From G963556115 sp963666605 (GTDB lineage Bacteria > Planctomycetota > SZUA-567): a DNA stretch of 64,000 nt. How positions within the stretch are numbered: position 1 is the first letter of the stretch; each line of letters starts with the position of its first letter. Location: the NCBI GenBank assembly GCA_965140405.1, contig OZ223208.1:62001-126000 (forward strand), in the 5' to 3' direction. The position numbers and the translations under genes were made by a program. Under the pieces are notes generated by a model that was not told the DNA's origin, searched no databases, and saw only the letters and a program-made list of their open reading frames with translations. This document shows, piece after piece, positions 34,549 to 44,233 of this stretch.

Positions 34549-35604
34549 ATGAGTATTAACCAGCAACAAAAAAAAAGGGTTACCCAAAAAGACATAGCGA
34601 TAGCTGCGGACGTCTCTATCGCCACAGTATCCATGGCGCTTGCCGGTTCTGCTAAAATCCCTGAAGCAACCAAAGAGATGATACTCAATGTAGCCAAAAG
34701 AATTGGCTATCAAATACTCCAGAAGAATAAGTCTCGTTATCAGAAGATCGAACATAATATTGGACTACTAGTTGACACCAACAACTCAAATGCCCACGTG
34801 TGGAATTTTCTCAGAGTAATGATTGAGTCACTCTCTAAAGAGGTGCAGCTCAGAGATAGTACATTTGTAGTTCTACCAGTATCTCCATTTCAGAGTAAGG
34901 ATGATATACTCAAGATGGTAATGAGGTCAGGTGTCTCAGGGGTAGTCTCATTCATTTATGCAGACGAGTCAGTGCTTATAGAATTAGAGGCACAAGGAAT
35001 CCCTGTTGTCCTGACATTCAATGAACAACGACCAGATGGTTTTTTCTATGTTGGACATGATGATTTTCAAGGAGGATACGAGGCAACAATCTATCTTCTC
35101 AAACTACAGCACAGACATATTGCCTACGTCTACACAAAGAGAAACAACCAACCATTTTTACAGAGCAATCGGTTTGTAGGTTTCAAAAAAGCCTTAAATG
35201 AATGGGACATCCCAATAAAGGATAATCATATCATTAATTATACCCCTTCAAAAATCGATAACTTTAAGGAAGAAATCCTGCAAATCCTTGACAGTGATGA
35301 TGCACCAACTGCGTTTCTTTGCTTGGATGATAATGTCGCGGCGTCGCTTATACATATACTAGATAAAGCACAATACAATATTCCTGAAGATATATCAATT
35401 ATAGCGCATGGCGATAGTCTTGATTATTCTGATCCAAGAAATCCTCAAATTACCACAATGTGTATGGATTTAGAGCTAAGCTCTAGTATTTGCTGTAACA
35501 TACTTTTTAATAGATTTGAAGATCCACATAAGAGTTACAGCTCGATCAAGACCCGTGAGCTACTAATCAATAGAGGCTCGTGTGCAAAAAATAAATCCAA
35601 ATAA
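34549..35604 (+). CDS. LacI-family transcription regulator, second of a tandem pair
   Basis: 351 residues from the ATG at 34549, 28 bases after the first regulator (a longer frame overlaps that gene). The HTH VTQKDIAIAADVSIATVSMA is close to that of its neighbour, and the effector domain has the same VGHDDFQGGYEAT block. It is therefore a tandem duplicate with diverged ligand domain. Two regulators on one locus suggest two inducers or heterodimers. Confidence 0.9.
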   Translation: MSINQQQKKRVTQKDIAIAADVSIATVSMALAGSAKIPEATKEMILNVAKRIGYQILQKNKSRYQKIEHNIGLLVDTNNSNAHVWNFLRVMIESLSKEVQLRDSTFVVLPVSPFQSKDDILKMVMRSGVSGVVSFIYADESVLIELEAQGIPVVLTFNEQRPDGFFYVGHDDFQGGYEATIYLLKLQHRHIAYVYTKRNNQPFLQSNRFVGFKKALNEWDIPIKDNHIINYTPSKIDNFKEEILQILDSDDAPTAFLCLDDNVAASLIHILDKAQYNIPEDISIIAHGDSLDYSDPRNPQITTMCMDLELSSSICCNILFNRFEDPHKSYSSIKTRELLINRGSCAKNKSK

Positions 35605-35777
35605 TACTTTGTAAAATCTCCAGCAAAGTCACTCTCACGCATGGATAGTATGCACCGCATTTAATAATTAAATTTTGACCAATATAAATTACAGAGTATG
35701 CTACTAACAGCTTAAACTCTCACCAAAACCCAAAAAACCTACCACCTAAGATAATCTGAAATGTACAGGAGAAATTC

Positions 35778-37079
35778 ATGTTACACGACCCCAGCCATAA
35801 GCCAGTCATGCCAGTAGTAAGAGATATATGCCTCGCTGATGATGAAAAAGCAGTATTACGTGACCTGGCTGCAAAACTTGCTTCCTACGCAGCAGACCCA
35901 ATAAACAAGGTTAGAGCAGAAGACTGGCGTAAGCTAAATGACCTTGAGCCTGTACGACCAATGATATGGATTAATGAAATCCCTTGGCACGAGATGAATA
36001 TAAATGACGAACTCACCCTTCGCACTAGAGATCCGTGGGCTAGAGAACACGAACGAGATCTTCGACGAATCATTTATAAATGGGAGCATCTCCAAGGAGA
36101 TATGGTTCTAGATGACTTCATGCCGTGTCAGAAAGCGATCTACTCTTCAGACTTTGGAATACTTGAAGACGTAGATGTGGTCAAGACAGATGATAAGAAT
36201 GATATTTACTCTAGGCATTACAAGATTCAGATACAAGAACCGGAAGACTTAGAAAAGATCAAGATGCCAGTAATTACCCATAACGAAGTGGTAACAGCGA
36301 AAAACTTTGCAGCGATGAGCGATCTTTATAAAGATATAATGCCTGTCAAAATTATAGGTCAAAAACATATCTGGTATACTCCTTGGGACTTTCTAATTCG
36401 TTGGTGGGGAGTTGAGGATGCCATGATGGATATGATACTACGCCCCGAGATGGTTGAAAGAGCTGTATCAAAGATGACAGATGCCTGGATGCATGAACTT
36501 GACCAGCTTGAAGAGCAGAATTTATTATCGCTAGATTGCAATAATACACGTATTGGTTCTGGAGGCTACGGCTATACCAAGGATATGCCTGGCAGCGATT
36601 ATAATGAATCACATATCAAACCTAGTAATATGTGGGGATGCTCAAATGCACAGATTTTTAGTGAAATTTCTCCAGACATGCATTGGGAGTTTGCGGTAAA
36701 ACACGATCTGCGCTGGATGGAGAGATGGAAGTATACATATTATGGATGCTGCGAACCACTAGACCGTAAAATAGAGATACTCCGTAAAATTCCAAACTTA
36801 CGCAAAATATCATGTAGCCCATGGTGCACTACAGAACGTATGCTAAAGGAGGTCGGTTCAGACTATGTCCTCAGCAGAAAACCAAATCCGTCCATTCTTG
36901 CGACAACCAAATTCAACACAACGCAAGCTGAAAAAGACCTTAGAGAATTTTTAGAACCAGCCAAAGGGTTATCAGTAGAGCTAATTATGAAGGATATCTC
37001 AACAGTTTGCTACGATCCAAAACGACTTTGGAAGTGGACAGAGATCGCATCAAAATTAGCCTTAGATTACAATATCTAA
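35778..37079 (+). CDS. Second UroD-superfamily protein (putative corrinoid methyltransferase type)
   Basis: 433 residues. The N-terminal 60 residues are charged, then PMIWINEIPWHEM and a barrel related to UroD. Cys-rich stretches YYGCCEPLDRK and KISCSPWCTTE (about residues 320-360) stand where methylcobamide methyltransferases bind zinc, so this member keeps more Cys ligands than the one at 31305. AGGAG lies 7 bases before the ATG. It is on the plus strand after the LacI pair and probably works with the minus-strand sugar operon, but the reaction is unknown. Confidence 0.8.
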   Translation: MLHDPSHKPVMPVVRDICLADDEKAVLRDLAAKLASYAADPINKVRAEDWRKLNDLEPVRPMIWINEIPWHEMNINDELTLRTRDPWAREHERDLRRIIYKWEHLQGDMVLDDFMPCQKAIYSSDFGILEDVDVVKTDDKNDIYSRHYKIQIQEPEDLEKIKMPVITHNEVVTAKNFAAMSDLYKDIMPVKIIGQKHIWYTPWDFLIRWWGVEDAMMDMILRPEMVERAVSKMTDAWMHELDQLEEQNLLSLDCNNTRIGSGGYGYTKDMPGSDYNESHIKPSNMWGCSNAQIFSEISPDMHWEFAVKHDLRWMERWKYTYYGCCEPLDRKIEILRKIPNLRKISCSPWCTTERMLKEVGSDYVLSRKPNPSILATTKFNTTQAEKDLREFLEPAKGLSVELIMKDISTVCYDPKRLWKWTEIASKLALDYNI

Positions 37080-37220
37080 TCAAGACATAATTTTGATCCC
37101 TAATCTTCAAACTTTAATTTTAACCAGTTAGAATAAAAACCCAAGTATTAATCCACAGATTATAAACCAAGCCATATACTCTAAATATTAGTCGAACTTT
37201 TGTTTAAATTACAACTTAAT

Positions 37221-37268
37221 TAATAAGATACGGCGAGCACCAAATAAGTCGCTCGCCGTATCTTATTA
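37221..37268. terminator. Bidirectional terminator between UroD-like gene and cheV
   Basis: Perfect 18-base arms (TAATAAGATACGGCGAGC) around a 12-base loop between two convergent genes. Confidence 0.9.
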
Positions 37269-37289
37269 AAACACCTTAAAAAGAAAGAA

Positions 37290-38222
37290 CTACTCCTCCT
37301 GCTTAATATCACAGAAACCATCCAACATCTTTACAAGTCCGGCAATCTGAGGCTTTGTTATGCTCGCATTTGCGCCTACACTATCACACTTATGCCTCAT
37401 CTGATCGTTAATCAAACTTGAGAACATAATAACCGGCAATTCTTCCATTCCATAGTCCTTCTTTACCTTCTTACAGAGGGTCAGCCCGTCCATCATTGGC
37501 ATCTCAATATCACTTACCAAGACATCCGGTCTTTTACCGTCTTTTCTTAATTCATTTATAAAGTTATCGGCAGCAAGACCATTTTCAAAAGCTTTAATAT
37601 TAGTGTATCCTGCTTCTGTCAATACTCCCATAATATGTTTTCTAATAAACCCTGAATCCTCAGCAAGAACAATCAAGACTTCATTCCTATGCTTATTTAC
37701 CCCTATTTCTGAAGAACCATCTTCATAATTTTGCTCCATAGATAATCCAGAGAATAGCTGAGTAGCTATACTTTCGATATCAATAATAAGAACATCTTTT
37801 TGATTTATATGTATAGTCCCTAAAACCGATCCTTGTGTTACTTCATTGGAAAAAGAATTATCAATCGGCACAAAAGCTTCCCAAGAGACTCTATGTATTC
37901 TTTCAACACCATTTACATATAGCCCACACTGAAAATCGTTGAATTCTGTAGCTATTACCAAGGGTCTTTCGTTTGTCTCAATTTCTTGTTTTTTAAGAGC
38001 AGCCGAAAGGTTGATAAGCGATATTGTCTCACCTCGAAACATAAACGCGCCCATAATAGCTGGTGGCATATCAGGAATAATTGTTAGTAATTTCTCTTCA
38101 AACTGTATAATAGAAGTTACTTTAGATACGTTTACACCAAAAGACTGCCCACCGAGTATAAACTCAAGCATTTCTACTTCATTAGTACCACTTTCGAGTA
38201 AAATATTTGAACCAGAAGACAT
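37290..38222 (-). CDS. cheV: CheV-type chemotaxis protein (CheW domain plus receiver)
   Basis: 310 residues. The CheW domain covers about 15-165 (EMLEFILGGQSFGVNVSKVT, IIPDMPPAIMGAFMFRGE). The receiver covers about 185-308 with acidic pair EDSG, phospho-acceptor Asp in VLVSDIEMPMMDG and Lys in ITKP. CheV couples receptors to CheA and adapts signalling by phosphorylation. No cheA lies here, so it serves a remote array. A chemoreceptor gene lies at 58.3 kb. Confidence 0.92.
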   Translation of the reverse strand: MSSGSNILLESGTNEVEMLEFILGGQSFGVNVSKVTSIIQFEEKLLTIIPDMPPAIMGAFMFRGETISLINLSAALKKQEIETNERPLVIATEFNDFQCGLYVNGVERIHRVSWEAFVPIDNSFSNEVTQGSVLGTIHINQKDVLIIDIESIATQLFSGLSMEQNYEDGSSEIGVNKHRNEVLIVLAEDSGFIRKHIMGVLTEAGYTNIKAFENGLAADNFINELRKDGKRPDVLVSDIEMPMMDGLTLCKKVKKDYGMEELPVIMFSSLINDQMRHKCDSVGANASITKPQIAGLVKMLDGFCDIKQEE

Positions 38223-38411
38223 AATGACACCTTTCTGAAAAATGAAACAGTGCTACTTTTGTTATAAATAACTGCAAACCTAACAAATAAACCAAATATA
38301 CATAATATAGAATAAGGTATAATCTAATTTTTTGCAACTTTTTTTTGATTAAATCCCAACGTAAATCGCTTACTAAACACAGATACACACCGCAAGTAAT
38401 TAAATTATAGT

Positions 38412-39551
38412 CTACACGAAGGAAACTGTTCTAGAATTTCCAGGCAGCTCACTAAATGTATGCTCAAGTTGAAGAGCCAATTCCTCAGCATTCAAGTATA
38501 CATAATCCTGTAATGGAACCATCTCACCAGAGAATAATGTATGCACACCTTTAATAATATCCCAATTTTTCATAGCAGATGCTACAATATCTTTATCCAA
38601 TGTTGTTCCTGCTTCACTCATTAAAATATCTTTTATTTTTTCATCTGGCAAAGCACCATTACGATAAGGTCTTGAGCTATCCATCATAGCGTCTATCATA
38701 TCTACAATAGAAACAAGCCTCGCCTCAAAAGGAATGTTCATACCATCAAGACCACGAGGATACCCCGACCCATCCATCTTTTCATGATGACAGATCGCAA
38801 TACTTGATGCCATTTTCATGATATCAGAGTGCAAATTTTCGCCTATTATTTCGCGTCCAAACGTTGTATGTTTCTGCATCATTTCCCACCATTCAGGTTT
38901 ATCTCTCCTCAAATTTAATGGCGAGAGCAATATTTCATCAGGAACACCGATCTTTCCAATATCATGCATAGGCGCAGCAATAAATACCTTCTGCGACCAG
39001 TCTTTACCCAGTCCCATATCCATACCAATAAGCCAAGCATGAAGCCCTGTTCTCAGAGTATGATTGGCAGTCTCGTGCTCTTTAAACCTTGCAGCCCTCA
39101 TTAGAGCCATAACCTGCTCAATCTTTGCTTCTTGCAACTGTCTTGTCTTGCGTATCACCTCTATACTGCACACATGCTGTTGCTTTGCTAGCATGATATG
39201 ATTTTTAACTCTATGATAAACAACAGGAGCTCTAAGAGGTTTTAGAATATAATCCACTGCACCCGCTTCAAACCCTCTTCTCTCATCTTCCAAGCTTGTC
39301 ATCCCAGAGATAAAAATTACAGGTATTTCAGAAGTCGCATCTGTCCTTTTAAGTATTTCACACACATCATAACCACTAAGACCAGGCATTTTGACATCTA
39401 GCAGGATGATGTCAGGTAAAGTACTTTCCGCCTTCTCTAAAGCAGACTCACCATTATCAGCAAGCTCAACATTATAGTCTACTTCTAGTATTCTTTTAAG
39501 CAACTGAAGGCTCATTAGGTCATCATCAACTACGAGCACATTATATCTCAT
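38412..39551 (-). CDS. Response regulator with HD-GYP domain (cyclic-di-GMP phosphodiesterase type)
   Basis: 379 residues. The receiver (1-120) has Asp52 in LLDVKMPG and Lys in ILKPLR. The HD-GYP domain (about 150-340) shows HTLRTG, MHDIGKIGVPD, HHEKMDGSGYPRG and a DMIDAMM helix; the GYP residues are present as SGYP. It should hydrolyse cyclic-di-GMP when phosphorylated. It overlaps the kinase gene by 11 bases, so the kinase is the likely phosphodonor. Confidence 0.93.
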   Translation of the reverse strand: MRYNVLVVDDDLMSLQLLKRILEVDYNVELADNGESALEKAESTLPDIILLDVKMPGLSGYDVCEILKRTDATSEIPVIFISGMTSLEDERRGFEAGAVDYILKPLRAPVVYHRVKNHIMLAKQQHVCSIEVIRKTRQLQEAKIEQVMALMRAARFKEHETANHTLRTGLHAWLIGMDMGLGKDWSQKVFIAAPMHDIGKIGVPDEILLSPLNLRRDKPEWWEMMQKHTTFGREIIGENLHSDIMKMASSIAICHHEKMDGSGYPRGLDGMNIPFEARLVSIVDMIDAMMDSSRPYRNGALPDEKIKDILMSEAGTTLDKDIVASAMKNWDIIKGVHTLFSGEMVPLQDYVYLNAEELALQLEHTFSELPGNSRTVSFV

Positions 39552-41754
39552 TTTTAACCTCCAACTCGTTGATTCCCATGACTTTAGCCACCATATTTGT
39601 AAGAGCTGTGAGAGTAACAGGTTTATTTAAGAAGTACTTTATACCTTCTTTCTTTGCCTCATCAAATAGTCCTTCTCCTGAGTAACCTGACATTATGATA
39701 GCTTTTACTTCGCTATTTATCCGTTTTAGCTCTCTAAATACTTCCGCACCATTCATTTCCGGCATTATCATATCAAGAATTACAAGATCATAATTTGCAT
39801 AATTATCCTCATAGTGCTTGACCGCTTCCACAGGATTATCCACACCAGTAGCTTGGTATCCAGCTTTTTCTAGCTGCATAGTTACAAGTCTGACCAATGT
39901 TTTGTCATCATCTATAAGTAGAACCTTTCCTTCTCCAGATTGCAGCTCACTATCCTTTTTGACCCTCCTTGTCTCAGCAACCACATCTCTAGCTACAGCA
40001 GGTAAATAAATACTCACTTTTGTACCTTTTCCTGGTTTTGTATCAATTTTGATACTCCCTCCCAACGAATAAATTGTGCCGTGCACAGTAGAAAGTCCAA
40101 GCCCTGTACCTTTACTTTTCTGCTTGGTTGAGAAGAAAGGTTCTAATGCTTGTTCTTTCACGACTTCGGTCATACCACCGCCATTATCAGATACACTAAT
40201 AACGACATATTTCCCCATACTAATCTCAAGTTCGCTAGCTTCTTTCTCACCAAGTATTACCGAGGTTGCTCCAAATACAATTTCACCAGATTTATCTCCA
40301 AGGGCATCTCTGGAATTAATTCCTAAATTCAAAAGGGTGTTCTGCAACTCACCGAAGTTCCCCAATACACCCAGTCCAGTCTCAATGATATTTTTCTTAA
40401 TAATAATCGACTTTCCTGCAAGATGTGAGAAGAAATTTACCGAATCAGTTATTAATGCATCTATATCTACAACCTCAACCTCTTCTTTTCTATCCTTAGA
40501 AAAGTCCAGTAGTTTTTTTACTAAATCGGAGGCTTCCTCACCCCTATCTATAATCAAATTAACATATTCGCCCACCTTCTCTGACATCTCTTCTTGCTTC
40601 GCCAACTCAGCAAACCCAAGTATTCCCGATAGTTGGTTATTGAAATCATGCGCTATTCCACTCGCCATTCTACCTAGCGCCTTCATCTTATCAGAATGCC
40701 CTACTCTCTGTTCGGCTTTTTTAAGATCTGTAATATCTTGGATAACCCCCATTACAACCTCATCTCCAACATATTTATTCTCTTCATTAGTGAATAATCT
40801 TAAATGCACATACTTAACATCTGAACCATCCAAAGGGTTTATTGCTAAGGTCATCTCAAATGGTAATTTCTTAACTACTCTATTCTGTATTCCATCAACC
40901 AGATTTTCATAGTCATCTTTATCCACCACATCTTTCAAACTAGACACTAACTCTCTACAATCACCTTCATATTTGCCATATACCATTCTAAAGAAATCTC
41001 TACTTATTTTTATGTAGGTTGGCTCATCTAAGGTTATTTCCCAAGTATAAATCTTGGCTAGCTTCTGCACATACTCAAGTTGACTATTGATTCTCAAGAG
41101 TTCCAATTCATTGGTTTTTTCATCAGTAATGTCTAGCATACTCCCTTTTCGAGAAACGAGAACACCATTCTCATCAAAATAAGATTTTGCATATATTCTC
41201 ATATATCTAAGTTCATTATTTGCATTATATATTCTGCCCTCAACCTTCAAGGTTTCGCCAGTCGACCTATTCTCCTGTATTTTAGGATATACACTCATAA
41301 GATATCTATCATCCGGATGCACATGCTCAATGATATCTTCCAAAGATAAAGACTCACGTACTTCCCCGACAAATAGCATATACAGCCCTTTATCCCCTGT
41401 AAAGACACCTTTTTCTATATCATATTCATAATATATTAGAGAGACCAACTCACAGGCGTGCCTCAACCGTTCAACATCTCGTGTAGTTCTTTCCAAGGTC
41501 GTTTCAAGTATATCATGACTATTTATAACCTTTTGCTCAAATGACTTCACCCTTCTTCGTAATACAAAAATAAAGCCTAAAAGAAGTATGCCCAATAGAA
41601 TAGAAAAAGGTAATGACATAGAATATAGAACACTCCCATCAAAGGTCTCAACAGCTTCTGATTTATTTTGAAATGACAAAAAAACCGTCATTAGAATCAT
41701 ACTTGTTCTAATGAACACCCTAGTTTTATATATATTATGTATTATAATATTCAT
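39541..41754 (-). CDS. Hybrid sensor histidine kinase with two PAS domains and a C-terminal receiver
   Basis: 737 residues from the ATG at 41754, chosen for GGAG 8 bases upstream. Two hydrophobic stretches (about 17-27 and 50-65) place the N-terminus in the membrane. PAS domains lie around 100-215 and 230-355. The HisKA motif is IAHDFNNQLSGILGFAEL (His about 370), then HATPase motifs GDNGGGMT-like SDNGGG and GTGLGLSTV, and a receiver with VILDMIMPEMNG. The chain kinase, HD-GYP regulator and CheV suggests control of motility or of a second-messenger pool. Confidence 0.9.
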   Translation of the reverse strand: MNIIIHNIYKTRVFIRTSMILMTVFLSFQNKSEAVETFDGSVLYSMSLPFSILLGILLLGFIFVLRRRVKSFEQKVINSHDILETTLERTTRDVERLRHACELVSLIYYEYDIEKGVFTGDKGLYMLFVGEVRESLSLEDIIEHVHPDDRYLMSVYPKIQENRSTGETLKVEGRIYNANNELRYMRIYAKSYFDENGVLVSRKGSMLDITDEKTNELELLRINSQLEYVQKLAKIYTWEITLDEPTYIKISRDFFRMVYGKYEGDCRELVSSLKDVVDKDDYENLVDGIQNRVVKKLPFEMTLAINPLDGSDVKYVHLRLFTNEENKYVGDEVVMGVIQDITDLKKAEQRVGHSDKMKALGRMASGIAHDFNNQLSGILGFAELAKQEEMSEKVGEYVNLIIDRGEEASDLVKKLLDFSKDRKEEVEVVDIDALITDSVNFFSHLAGKSIIIKKNIIETGLGVLGNFGELQNTLLNLGINSRDALGDKSGEIVFGATSVILGEKEASELEISMGKYVVISVSDNGGGMTEVVKEQALEPFFSTKQKSKGTGLGLSTVHGTIYSLGGSIKIDTKPGKGTKVSIYLPAVARDVVAETRRVKKDSELQSGEGKVLLIDDDKTLVRLVTMQLEKAGYQATGVDNPVEAVKHYEDNYANYDLVILDMIMPEMNGAEVFRELKRINSEVKAIIMSGYSGEGLFDEAKKEGIKYFLNKPVTLTALTNMVAKVMGINELEVKNEI

Positions 41755-42104
41755 CTTTTTACTCCAAGAATAGTGAGACATGTAGACATTTCTAACAACA
41801 AACACCCCGTATATAAAAGTCCACACAAATACTTCCAACAATCCTGTACCAGAGCAGATATACTAAGAACAAGCTTCAAGTAGTCCGTATATCAAACCAT
41901 ACAAGCAATCATTAATATACCTTATTCTACTTTTTTTTTCCATCTATTTTTAGCCTTCATTACAGATTAAAAAATAAAATATGGTATTAACCAAGCGCTA
42001 ATAATCCCCTAACATTAATTGCTATCATAAAGTCATAGTTTAAATCATCGCTGTGATGATAAATATTGAAGAATATGGCAACAAAAAGAATAAGGATATT
42101 ATCC
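41755..42104. other. Divergent intergenic region between kinase and pstS
   Basis: 350 bases including AT-rich sequence and the pstS leader. TCAT motifs around 42022-42048 recall a Pho box, but the 11-base repeat spacing is not met. Nothing else is recognised. Confidence 0.45.
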
Positions 42105-42932
42105 ATGAAGATTACAAAGATGCTGTTAGTAATGATTTGTGCACTAGTGTTCGGCGCAGTAGCAAATGCAAATGAAAAAATTGTAGTAGAAGGTTCTAGT
42201 ACAGTAGGTCCAATTGCAAAGGCTTTTGCAGAGTACTTGATGGAAAAAGACAAAACTCTAAACATCACTGTAAATGAGTCTGGTAGTGGTAATGGCGCCC
42301 AAGCCCTTATAGATGGTCAATGCCAAGTTGCTGACATGAGCAGATTCATGAAGGGCAAAGAATTCAAAGCAGCGGTTGCAAATGGTGCTATGCCTACAGC
42401 AACTGCAGTTGCTATGGACGGCATTGCTATGATTGTAAACCCAGTAAACTCAGTTAAAAATTTAACCGTTGAAGAAGCTCGCAGGATCTACAAAGGTGAA
42501 ATCACTAACTGGAAAGAATTAAAAGGTCCGGACATGCCGATCATCATAATCAGCCGTGACTCATCAAGTGGTACTTACGAGACTTTTGAAGGTCTTGTGA
42601 TGAAAAAAGAAAAGATCAGTAGCAATGCTGAATACGTTGGCTCTAACGGACAAATGAGAGCAAGAGTACAGAGCACAAAAGGTGCTATCGGTTATGTTGG
42701 TCTTGGTTTTGTAGACAAAACAGTCAAGGCTCTAACAGTCAACAATATCCCTGCTACCAAGAAGACAGTTGCTTCAGGGGTATACCCAATTGCTCGCGCT
42801 TTGTTTATGTTCACTAACGGTTACCCAAAACCAGGAACTAACATTCACAAATTCATCACAATGTACCTAAGCGATGACGGCCAGAGTATTATTGAACGTA
42901 TTGGATTCATACCAGTTACTTCTTACGAATAA
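42105..42932 (+). CDS. pstS: Phosphate ABC transporter substrate-binding protein PstS
   Basis: 275 residues from the ATG at 42105 (AAGGA 9 bases upstream). The signal peptide MKITKMLLVMICALVFGAVA is followed by the PstS phosphate loop VVEGSSTVGPIAKAFAEYL, then NESGSGNGAQAL and SRDSSSGTYETFE, which bind the oxyanion. It is the first gene of pstSCAB-phoU. The 159-base gap to pstC holds a hairpin that may give pstS more mRNA than the membrane genes. Confidence 0.95.
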   Translation: MKITKMLLVMICALVFGAVANANEKIVVEGSSTVGPIAKAFAEYLMEKDKTLNITVNESGSGNGAQALIDGQCQVADMSRFMKGKEFKAAVANGAMPTATAVAMDGIAMIVNPVNSVKNLTVEEARRIYKGEITNWKELKGPDMPIIIISRDSSSGTYETFEGLVMKKEKISSNAEYVGSNGQMRARVQSTKGAIGYVGLGFVDKTVKALTVNNIPATKKTVASGVYPIARALFMFTNGYPKPGTNIHKFITMYLSDDGQSIIERIGFIPVTSYE

Positions 42933-42963
42933 ACTCCAACTTCTGAGTTTATAAAAATAACAA

Positions 42964-42986
42964 AGGGCACAGCTAGTCTGTGCCCT
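42964..42986 (+). other. Hairpin in the pstS-pstC spacer
   Basis: Nine-base arms AGGGCACAG / CTGTGCCCT around a 5-base loop without a T tract. Likely an mRNA-stabilising or attenuating hairpin, not a full terminator. Confidence 0.6.
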
Positions 42987-43091
42987 ATAGTGCTACAATA
43001 GCAACCAAAATAAAAACATTACATCTCTGTGTAATTTTCAATATTATCATAATGGTTATAGTTTATAAAAATCCATCTTCGAGGGAAGAGA

Positions 43092-44228
43092 ATGAAATCA
43101 AAGACGCAGTCTAGACCTAGTTTGATATTTAGTAAAAATGAAAACTTACTTCAAAATATCATCTCTAAAGCCGGTGAGTATCTTTTATTCATCATAGCTT
43201 CACTATCTGTATTTGCAGTACTCTTTATCTTTTACTTTATACTACGTGATGCCATCCCTTTTATCAGTGATTTTGGCATTTCTACTGTATTCAACAGTTC
43301 ATCTTGGTATCCAACCGGGCACCCTCCAGTTTACGGAGCTCTAAGTATTTTCTACGGTTCACTAATGGTAACGATCGGAGCATGCTTTGTGGCTATTCCA
43401 TTAGGAGTCTCAGCGGCTATTGCACTGAGTGATATCCTACCTTTTTCTTGGAGGCAGATATTCAAGCCAATTATTGAACTTCTTGCTTCAATACCATCAG
43501 TAGCATACGGTTTTTTTGCTCTAGTTATCTTTGCTCCAATTTTACAAGATCATGGAGGCTCGCTTCTTCAACTTGGAGTATGGCTTATTGGACTACCACT
43601 AGCAATAATTACAGCGATAATTATTGGTACCACATTATCAGACAAATTTAAAGCTGCTGGAAAGGAATATGTATTCTCAAGCATTGCCCTACTCTGCCTG
43701 CTAGTAATTATTTATTTTTTAGGACAATATGTAGGTGGGATTGTTATCAGTAGTGGAACAAACGCCTTCAACGTCTCAATAATACTCGGTATAATGGCAC
43801 TCCCAACAATAGTCAGTGTTTCTGAAGACGCCTTGCAAGCAGCAGGCAAGGAACTGCGTGAAGGTTCTTACGGTTTGGGAGCAACTCGAGCAGAGACACT
43901 TGTAAAGGTTATACTACCAGCTTCATCTAGCGGAATATGTGCAGGTGTTATTCTCGGGATAATGAGAGCTCTTGGTGAGACCATGGTTGTCTGGATGGCT
44001 GCAGGAAACGCCGCAAAGATACCTGAACCTTTCTACAATTTTTTCTCACCAGTACGTACCCTTACTGCGACTATAGCTGGAGAGATGGGAGAGACAGCAC
44101 GAGGCACAGACCACTATAGCGTCCTATTTCTACTAGCATCATGCTTGCTTATATTCAGCTTTATCTGCAATATGCTCAGTGAGTGGGTAATGAAGCGTAA
44201 TCGAGAAAAATTAAGAGGGGAGAGATAG
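43092..44228 (+). CDS. pstC: Phosphate ABC transporter permease PstC
   Basis: 378 residues, six or more helices. Family motifs: a long first helix, YGALSIFYGSLMVTIGACF and LGATRAETLVKVILPASSSG (EAA loop, ATPase contact), then LGIMRALGETMVVWM. A segment around 190-220 containing two extra hydrophobic stretches is longer than usual. It is followed 5 bases later by pstA. Confidence 0.94.
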   Translation: MKSKTQSRPSLIFSKNENLLQNIISKAGEYLLFIIASLSVFAVLFIFYFILRDAIPFISDFGISTVFNSSSWYPTGHPPVYGALSIFYGSLMVTIGACFVAIPLGVSAAIALSDILPFSWRQIFKPIIELLASIPSVAYGFFALVIFAPILQDHGGSLLQLGVWLIGLPLAIITAIIIGTTLSDKFKAAGKEYVFSSIALLCLLVIIYFLGQYVGGIVISSGTNAFNVSIILGIMALPTIVSVSEDALQAAGKELREGSYGLGATRAETLVKVILPASSSGICAGVILGIMRALGETMVVWMAAGNAAKIPEPFYNFFSPVRTLTATIAGEMGETARGTDHYSVLFLLASCLLIFSFICNMLSEWVMKRNREKLRGER

Positions 44229-44233
44229 TCAAT

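Noticed and set aside
40076..40912. Plus-strand frame of 278 codons opposite the hybrid kinase
   Set aside because: Shadow of the kinase gene; no family features.
42022..42048. Pho box upstream of pstS
   Set aside because: TCAT repeats are spaced 8 and 12 bases instead of 11 and match the consensus poorly.
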